Shown here: positions 6,895 to 11,850 of the stretch, one piece after another
Numbering within the stretch: position 1 is the stretch's first letter
Layout of the letters: each line of letters begins with the position of its first letter
Source: Labilibaculum sp032125735
Lineage (GTDB): Bacteria; Bacteroidota; Bacteroidia; Bacteroidales; Marinifilaceae
DNA: 11,850 bases
Reading direction: 5' to 3'
NCBI GenBank assembly: GCA_032125735.1
Contig: JAQBBZ010000227.1
Span: 1 to 11,850, forward strand
Notes under the pieces: model-generated
What the model was told of the DNA's origin: nothing
What the model saw: the letters and a program-made list of their open reading frames with translations, nothing else
The model's database searches: none
Made by a program: the position numbers and the translations under genes

Positions 6895-7758
6895 TTACTT
6901 GTTCTTTTTTACCAGAAAAATTCCTGTATCTTCAATGGTAATTAGTTTTTGCTTGTAAAGCAGACCAGCAGCTTTTTTGAAGTTCTTTTTACTCATATTT
7001 AAAAGCTGATAAATATCTTCAGGTGAACTTTTGTCATTTAAAGGAAGAAAACCATCTTCTTTCTTTAATTGAGATAAAATTTGATCCCCAGAATCAGGAA
7101 TTTTGTTTTCGTAACCTTGTTTTTGCAAGCTAACATCAATTTTACCATCAGGTCTAATTTTCTTAATGTATGCCTTGCGTACATCTCCACAACGAACGGG
7201 TTCAAAAATTTCATTTTCGTACAACATGGCAAGGGCATCGTTACTAATCAGTACCTGATAACCCATATCATTTCTTCTTGTGATAAGAATTTCTACTTCT
7301 TCACCTTCCGCGTAGGTTGTTTCTACATCTCTAAGAACATTCTCAATTTTGGCTGTTCCTACAATTCTTTCTGATGCACTATCCAGATATACAAATATTA
7401 AGTAGGAGTAACCAACTTGCATATTGTCTTTCTGTTCGCTAAACGGAACAAATAAATCTTTTGCTATTCCCCAGTCGAGAAATGCTCCAAGGTTATTAAC
7501 CGTTTTTACCTTTAAGTAAGCAAATTCACCTACAGTAGCATAAGGAATAAGAGTTGTCGCGATAATTCGATTTTCCGAATCACGATAGATAAATACCTTA
7601 ATAGTATCATCCAATTGGGTTTTTAGAGGTACATATCTGGTTGGCAAAAGAATTAAAGATTCATCTTTACCCTGTAAATACACTCCGAAATCGACTATTT
7701 TAGCAACTTTTAATTCTGCAAACTGACCAATCATACTCACAATATTATATTTTATCAC
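6895..7758 (-). CDS. cvfB: CvfB-like S1-domain RNA-binding protein
   Basis: A cytoplasmic RNA-binding protein of the CvfB/YitL family. Founding members in Gram-positive bacteria influence virulence gene expression through RNA; the role in Bacteroidota is not established. The 287 residues show the family layout: S1-type barrels at about 10-70 (GQFAELKVAKIVDFGVYL), 75-140 (VGEFAYLKVKTVNNLGAFLDW) and 150-215 (third repeat with AYIKKIRPDGKIDVSLQ), then a winged-helix tail (about 230-285: GFLPLNDKSSPEDIYQLL, then KKAAGLLYKQKLITI). ATG 7758 is the first in-frame start; Met9 (7734) aligns better with the usual start just before the first barrel, and no Shine-Dalgarno sequence decides between them. 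It is the first gene of a probable operon with the dipeptidase. Confidence 0.88.
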   Translation of the reverse strand: MIKYNIVSMIGQFAELKVAKIVDFGVYLQGKDESLILLPTRYVPLKTQLDDTIKVFIYRDSENRIIATTLIPYATVGEFAYLKVKTVNNLGAFLDWGIAKDLFVPFSEQKDNMQVGYSYLIFVYLDSASERIVGTAKIENVLRDVETTYAEGEEVEILITRRNDMGYQVLISNDALAMLYENEIFEPVRCGDVRKAYIKKIRPDGKIDVSLQKQGYENKIPDSGDQILSQLKKEDGFLPLNDKSSPEDIYQLLNMSKKNFKKAAGLLYKQKLITIEDTGIFLVKKNK

Positions 7759-8178
7759 CTTATCTGTGTTGAATAAGAATCATTTACAGCTTAAAGTGTG
7801 GTTTCTACTACTCAAAAATTTAACACGGTAAATGTAAGCATCTTTTTACGAAATATTCGTTTACCGATCCAATTCAAGGATTTCAATTCGAAATTACTTT
7901 TCTCTAAAAATTTCATCGAAAAGTGACTTGGTTTTCTTTGACTCATCAAAATAGACCATGTTGTACAGCAGGTTTTTAAAAGACGAAAATTTGGACTGGG
8001 TATTTAGGCCTATTTAATTGTTAACAGTAGTTGTTTTGGTTAAATGCATATTGTTTTACAATCTGTAATTCTACGTGTGTTGATTTCACTAGCATTTTTA
8101 TGTTTTGATATGTAGAGATTGCATTTTACGTTATCGTTTGCAACTTAGACCAGTTAGTATTAGCGAAAAAAATCATTA

Positions 8179-8207
8179 ATATTATTGGGTGTTTACACCC
8201 ATAATAT
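8179..8207. promoter_or_regulatory. 13-bp dyad upstream of the carboxyltransferase gene, candidate operator
   Basis: Arms ATATTAT + GGGTGT (8179-8185 and 8187-8192) and ACACCC + ATAATAT (8195-8207) pair fully apart from one bulged T at 8186, around a 2-base centre. The core TGGGTGT-TT-ACACCCA is a perfect 7-bp dyad. No T run follows and no gene ends nearby, so it looks more like a protein-binding site than a terminator. It lies 62 bases upstream of the -7 box. The binding protein is unknown. Confidence 0.45.
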
Positions 8208-8268
8208 GAGGTATTGTACAACATGCGACTAATAATACAGAAATATTTCTCCAATGGAAAATTGTTTT

Positions 8269-8276
8269 TATTTTTG
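8269..8276 (+). promoter_or_regulatory. Bacteroidota -7 promoter box of the carboxyltransferase gene
   Basis: TATTTTTG matches TAnnTTTG exactly. The position expected for a -33 TTG (8246-8248) reads TTT, a weak match. Transcription from here would start near 8281-8285 and leave a leader of about 80 bases before ATG 8364. T-rich DNA gives chance matches, so confidence is moderate. Confidence 0.45.
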
Positions 8277-8363
8277 ATGCAGAATTAAATCACATTGATT
8301 CGATTCCAATTTAAGCAACTCTCTCGAGTAAAAATTGGGGATAAAAAATTAACAAGTCAGGGT

Positions 8364-11300
8364 ATGAAAAAAAGGAAGTTATTAGTTAGAGATCTTACAT
8401 TAAGAGATGGTCAGCAATCTCTTTTTGCGACAAGAATGCCACAGGCAGAAATTGAAAAAGTATTGCACCTATATAAAAAGGCCAACTTTTATGCAATGGA
8501 AGTTTGGGGCGGTGCAGTTCCTGATTCAATTATGCGTTACCTAAATGAAGATCCATGGTATCGATTGGAGTCAATTAAAGAAGTGATAGGCGATGTTTCC
8601 AAACTTACCGCTTTATCTCGTGGTCGAAACCTTTTTGGCTATAGTCCTTACCCAGAATCAGTAATCGAAGATTTCAATACACAATCAGTTAAATCTGGTT
8701 TGGGTATCATGCGTATTTTCGACTGTTTGAATGATATCGAAAACATGAAGTCTACTATCAAGTATGTGAAAGCTGCTGGTGGTATTGCCGATTGTGCGGT
8801 TTGTTTTACTGTTGATTCTAAATTTCCTACAAAAAAAGAAGATCTTGAAAGATTAACGATAAAGAACCTTCCTGATCAAATTTTTGATTTGGATTACTTT
8901 GTTGATATGGCTAAAAAGCTTGAAGCTTTAGGAGCCGATATGATTACATTAAAGGATATGGCCGGATTGGCTTCTCCTTCGTATGCAGGTCAAATTATCC
9001 GCCGATTTAAAGAAGAATTAAGTATTCCTGTAGATTTCCATTCTCACTCTACTCCAGGCTATGGTTTGGCTTCGGCTCTTACAGCAATTCTTAATGGCGT
9101 TGATATCATTGATACCAACATCATGAATTTTGCAGGTGGATCTGCAGCACCAGCTTACGAATTGATCTATATTTTCTGTCAGAAATTAGGCATCGAATTA
9201 GATGGTGATCCTAAAGTTATTGTTGAAATCAACAAAATTCTGAAAGAGATTCGTATGAATGCTTTAGCTGATGTTGATAGCTATAAGCAATACCCAATTG
9301 AATTTGATATTACAAAAGATAAATTGCCTGCTAACATCGATCAGTTATTCGATGATGCAATTAAGTATGCGAATGCCGATCAGGAAGCAGAACTACTTGT
9401 TGCATGTCACGCAATTGAAGCATATTTTAATTTCCCAGCTCCTAACGAAATGGTTAAGAATGCGGAAATTCCTGGAGGGATGTATACCAACATGCTTAAC
9501 CAGTTGCAGGCTTTAGGTTTGGAAACCCTGTTAGAGAGAGTGCTAGAGGTGGTACCAGTGGTACGTTTGGACGCTGGCTGTCCGCCATTGGTAACCCCTT
9601 CTTCTCAAATTATTGGTGTACAAGCCGTTAATTGTGTGATTGATGAGAATTCAGGACGTCCGTTTTATACAAACGTAAACAATCAGTTCTTTAATTTGGT
9701 AAAAGGAGAGTATGGAACAACTCCAATTGATATTACTCCTGAATTCCGCAAAAAAATTACCGGAAAACCAGAAAAATTAGAATACGATGTAGATGCTTAT
9801 AAATCTCCTGAAAATCCAACATTGCCACAGTTCGGAAATGTGAAATTGGCTGTTGATAAAAAAGAATTCATGTTGCTTGAGCTTTTCCCATTAGTAGCTA
9901 AAGGTTATTTGGAAGGGAAACGTAAATCTGAATTCGAAGCTAAAAGAGAAGCAAACCGTAAGAAAATTGCTGCCGAAAGAGCTGCAATCAAACGTACAGG
10001 TAAACTAAAGATTCGTGATCTTACCCTTCGTGATGGTCAGCAATCATTGTTTGCTACACGTGTTCCTCAGGCTGAAATTGAAAAAGTTCTTCCGATGTAT
10101 AAGGATGCTAACTTTTATGCAATGGAAGTATGGGGTGGTGCAATTCCTGATTCGGTAATGCGTTACTTGAACGAGGATCCATGGTACCGTTTGGAGTCAA
10201 TCAAAGAAGTGATTGGTGATGTTTCTTATCTAACAGCTCTATCTCGTGGTAGAAACTTGTTCGGTTATTCTCCATATCCTGAATCAGTGATTGAAGGTTT
10301 TAACAGAAATGCTGTTAAATCAGGATTGGGTATCATGCGTATCTTCGATTGTTTGAATGATGTGAAGAACATGGAGACTACCATTAAGTATATGAAAGAG
10401 GCTGGCGGTATTGCCGACTGTGCTGTTTGTTATACTGTCGATCCTAAATTCAGCAATAAACAAAGATGGAAAGCATTGCTATCCGGAAAGAGATTGCCTA
10501 AGAAGATTTTCGATGTAAATTACTTCTTGAACAAGGCAAAACAAATGGAAGCTTTGGGTGCTGATATGATTACCGTTAAAGATATGGCTGGATTGATTCC
10601 ACCATCATTGTCTGGTACTATCATCCGTCGTATGAAACAAGAATTGAATGTCCCAATTGATTTCCATACTCATTGTACTCCGGGTTACGGATTAGGTGCT
10701 GTTTTAATGGCAATTATTAACGGTGTTGATATTGTTGATACTTGTATCCTGAACTTTGCAGGTGGACCAGCTGCTCCGGCATTCGAAATCATTCAGATTT
10801 TTGCTGATAAGTTAGGTTTAGACACTGGCGTGAATTTAGATGCTGTTGTTAAAATTAATGCTGAGTTAAAGGGGATTCGTAATCGAATTGCAGAATTCGA
10901 TTCTTACAAAATGTTCCCATTAGAATTTGATATAACAGCTGATTATCTTCCAAAAGAGATTGATGCATTGTTCGATAAAGCTATTGAATTAGCTAAAGCA
11001 GATCAGGAAGCGGAATTGTTAGAGGTTTGTAACGCTATCGATAAATTCTTCAATTTTCCAGCTCCAAACGAAGAAGTGAAAGCTGCTGAGATTCCAGGGG
11101 GTATGTATACCAACATGTTGGCTCAATTAAAAGGATTAGGATTAGCCGATTTATTGCCAACTGTACTCTTGAAAGTTCCAGAAGTACGTGTTGCTGCCGG
11201 TTGTCCTCCATTGGTTACACCATCATCACAAATTATTGGTGTGCAGGCTGTAAACTATGTTTTGGATGTGAATAGCGGAAAAGCTCCATATACAAACGTG

Positions 11301-11804
11301 AACAATCAATTTGCGAACCTTGTTAAAGGTGAATATGGTAATACTCCGATTGATATCGATCCTGAATTCCGTCAGAAGATTTGTGGTCAGCGCGATGCGA
11401 CTGTTTTTGATGTAAGCAAATATAAATCACCAGAGAATCCAATATTGGAAGAGTTTGGTGGCGTTAAGCTTGCGGAGAATGAGAAAGAAATGTTGTTGTT
11501 GGAATTATTCCCAATTGTTGCAGGTCCTTTCCTGAAGAATCGTAAAGCGGATGCTTACTACGCAAAAGTAGAAGCTGAAGAGGCTGAACAACAAAGAATC
11601 ATCGACGAGCAAAAAGCGGCTTACAAGGCAATTTCTGCTGAAGACAAGAAAGCAATGCTTTTGAGAGGATTGTACAGCTTGGGTGGAACTTCAATTGAAG
11701 CTACCTGCGAAATTACTCAACCAGAAGAAAAGGAGTCTCGTTTGGATCTTAAAACCAAAGAAATGCTTAACAGGATGAAACCTAAAAGCAAATTAGTAGG
11801 ATAA
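8364..11804 (+). CDS. Fused tandem biotin-dependent carboxyltransferase (two OadA / pyruvate carboxylase B-like modules)
   Basis: A 1146-residue cytoplasmic protein made of two full carboxyltransferase modules (HMGL-like TIM barrel plus PYC/OADA conserved domain). The family moves CO2 between carboxybiotin on a carrier protein and a 2-oxo acid such as pyruvate/oxaloacetate. Module 1 covers about 1-520 and module 2 about 545-1065, offset by 542 residues. Both keep the key residues: TLRDGQQS (Asp15/Asp557), SRGRN, carbamylated-lysine motif KDMAG (Lys197/Lys739), metal pair HxH (His226, His228/His768, His770) and VTPSSQ (Thr411/Thr952). The usual RDAHQS is RDGQQS in both, and both carry about 20 extra residues after the CFTVDSKF/CYTVDPKF strand compared with OadA or transcarboxylase 5S. 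A Lys/Glu/Ala-rich linker (about 520-548) joins them; a similar helical tail (about 1070-1146) ends the protein. There is no AMKM biotin-attachment motif, so a separate carrier is needed. ATG 8364 is preferred over TTG 8295 because module 2 homology begins at the same point (KIRDLTLRD against LVRDLTLRD). Confidence 0.9.
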   Translation: MKKRKLLVRDLTLRDGQQSLFATRMPQAEIEKVLHLYKKANFYAMEVWGGAVPDSIMRYLNEDPWYRLESIKEVIGDVSKLTALSRGRNLFGYSPYPESVIEDFNTQSVKSGLGIMRIFDCLNDIENMKSTIKYVKAAGGIADCAVCFTVDSKFPTKKEDLERLTIKNLPDQIFDLDYFVDMAKKLEALGADMITLKDMAGLASPSYAGQIIRRFKEELSIPVDFHSHSTPGYGLASALTAILNGVDIIDTNIMNFAGGSAAPAYELIYIFCQKLGIELDGDPKVIVEINKILKEIRMNALADVDSYKQYPIEFDITKDKLPANIDQLFDDAIKYANADQEAELLVACHAIEAYFNFPAPNEMVKNAEIPGGMYTNMLNQLQALGLETLLERVLEVVPVVRLDAGCPPLVTPSSQIIGVQAVNCVIDENSGRPFYTNVNNQFFNLVKGEYGTTPIDITPEFRKKITGKPEKLEYDVDAYKSPENPTLPQFGNVKLAVDKKEFMLLELFPLVAKGYLEGKRKSEFEAKREANRKKIAAERAAIKRTGKLKIRDLTLRDGQQSLFATRVPQAEIEKVLPMYKDANFYAMEVWGGAIPDSVMRYLNEDPWYRLESIKEVIGDVSYLTALSRGRNLFGYSPYPESVIEGFNRNAVKSGLGIMRIFDCLNDVKNMETTIKYMKEAGGIADCAVCYTVDPKFSNKQRWKALLSGKRLPKKIFDVNYFLNKAKQMEALGADMITVKDMAGLIPPSLSGTIIRRMKQELNVPIDFHTHCTPGYGLGAVLMAIINGVDIVDTCILNFAGGPAAPAFEIIQIFADKLGLDTGVNLDAVVKINAELKGIRNRIAEFDSYKMFPLEFDITADYLPKEIDALFDKAIELAKADQEAELLEVCNAIDKFFNFPAPNEEVKAAEIPGGMYTNMLAQLKGLGLADLLPTVLLKVPEVRVAAGCPPLVTPSSQIIGVQAVNYVLDVNSGKAPYTNVNNQFANLVKGEYGNTPIDIDPEFRQKICGQRDATVFDVSKYKSPENPILEEFGGVKLAENEKEMLLLELFPIVAGPFLKNRKADAYYAKVEAEEAEQQRIIDEQKAAYKAISAEDKKAMLLRGLYSLGGTSIEATCEITQPEEKESRLDLKTKEMLNRMKPKSKLVG

Positions 11805-11834
11805 AGTTTCCCTTTATATACGCAACCTTAAAAA

Positions 11835-11850
11835 GTGCTGCTCTTCGGAG
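11835..11850 (+). terminator. Left part of a probable terminator hairpin, cut by the window end
   Basis: About 30 bases after the stop of the fused carboxyltransferase, the sequence runs AAAAAGTGCTG and then CTC-TTCG-GAG, the tip of a stem with a stable C(UUCG)G tetraloop. The preceding GTGCTG would pair with CAGCAC beyond the window. Only the left arm, the loop and three bases of the right arm are visible, so the T run cannot be checked. Confidence 0.5.

Larger units (their letters stand above)
7759..8363. other. 605-base divergent intergenic region upstream of cvfB and the fused carboxyltransferase
   Basis: No gene is clearly supported. The bulged dyad at 8179-8207 and the -7 box at 8269-8276 face the carboxyltransferase gene. 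On the minus strand, 8013-7894 is an open frame of 39 sense codons (IGLNTQSKFSSFKNLL..., ending FDEIFREK) whose composition looks protein-like, but it has no convincing start (one internal ATG gives 21 residues); it may be a remnant of a lost gene. A 23-residue plus-strand frame at 8044-8115 is probably chance. Near-consensus boxes such as AATTTTTG upstream of cvfB on the minus strand are too weak to call. Confidence 0.4.

Noticed and set aside
7081..7374. 97-codon plus-strand frame opposite cvfB
   Set aside because: Antisense shadow of the S1-domain coding sequence, with no family resemblance or promoter.
8044..8115. 23-residue hydrophobic plus-strand ORF
   Set aside because: Too short, no ribosome-binding signal and no terminator; expected by chance in AT-rich DNA.
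8295..8363. TTG start adding 23 residues to the fused carboxyltransferase
   Set aside because: The added residues match nothing in module 2 and the TTG lies very close to the predicted transcription start. ATG 8364 coincides with the start of homology.
11570..11804. Biotin-attachment domain at the C-terminus of the fused carboxyltransferase
   Set aside because: The tail is a charged helical stretch with no AMKM-like motif or small barrel of the biotinyl type.

Overview
The window looks like chromosomal DNA from a low-GC member of the Bacteroidota, plausibly a marine Marinilabiliales-type bacterium. The order is a guess; the phylum is better supported. Pointers are start codons mostly without Shine-Dalgarno sequences, -7 boxes of the Bacteroidota form TAnnTTTG (2241-2248 and 8269-8276), and the gene set: a secreted C69 dipeptidase, a CvfB-like S1 protein, an ABC-F ATPase and a DoxX-like membrane protein.

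Left part (1-2135): the last codons of an unidentified plus-strand gene and its terminator are followed by a dead minus-strand gene (195-555). Repairing one stop and two 1-base deletions restores a complete DoxX-like four-helix membrane protein, and a dyad that may be its operator survives upstream. Next comes a plus-strand citrate synthase of the eukaryotic/mitochondrial sequence type.

Middle (2136-5252): an ABC-F ATPase with its own promoter and a strong terminator converges on an exported glutathione-peroxidase-like protein. Upstream of the peroxidase lie a possible 32-codon leader ORF that overlaps its start as ATGA, and a hierarchical tandem repeat (4794-5158). The repeat is built from 40/41-bp units arranged as a duplicated 122-bp trimer, and it ends just before the terminator of the next minus-strand gene.

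Right part (5201-7758, minus): cvfB-like gene, then a secreted C69 dipeptidase gene 55 bases downstream, then a good terminator; they probably form a two-gene operon.

Right end (7759-11850): a 605-base intergenic region carries a bulged dyad and a -7 box. It leads into the most unusual gene: a 1146-codon ORF encoding two complete biotin-dependent carboxyltransferase modules (OadA / pyruvate carboxylase B / transcarboxylase 5S family) fused head to tail, 542 residues apart. Both keep the metal and catalytic residues, and there is no biotin carrier domain. The window ends inside a UUCG-loop hairpin that is probably this gene's terminator. Citrate synthase and the fused carboxyltransferase both act around pyruvate/oxaloacetate, but nothing shows that they are co-regulated.
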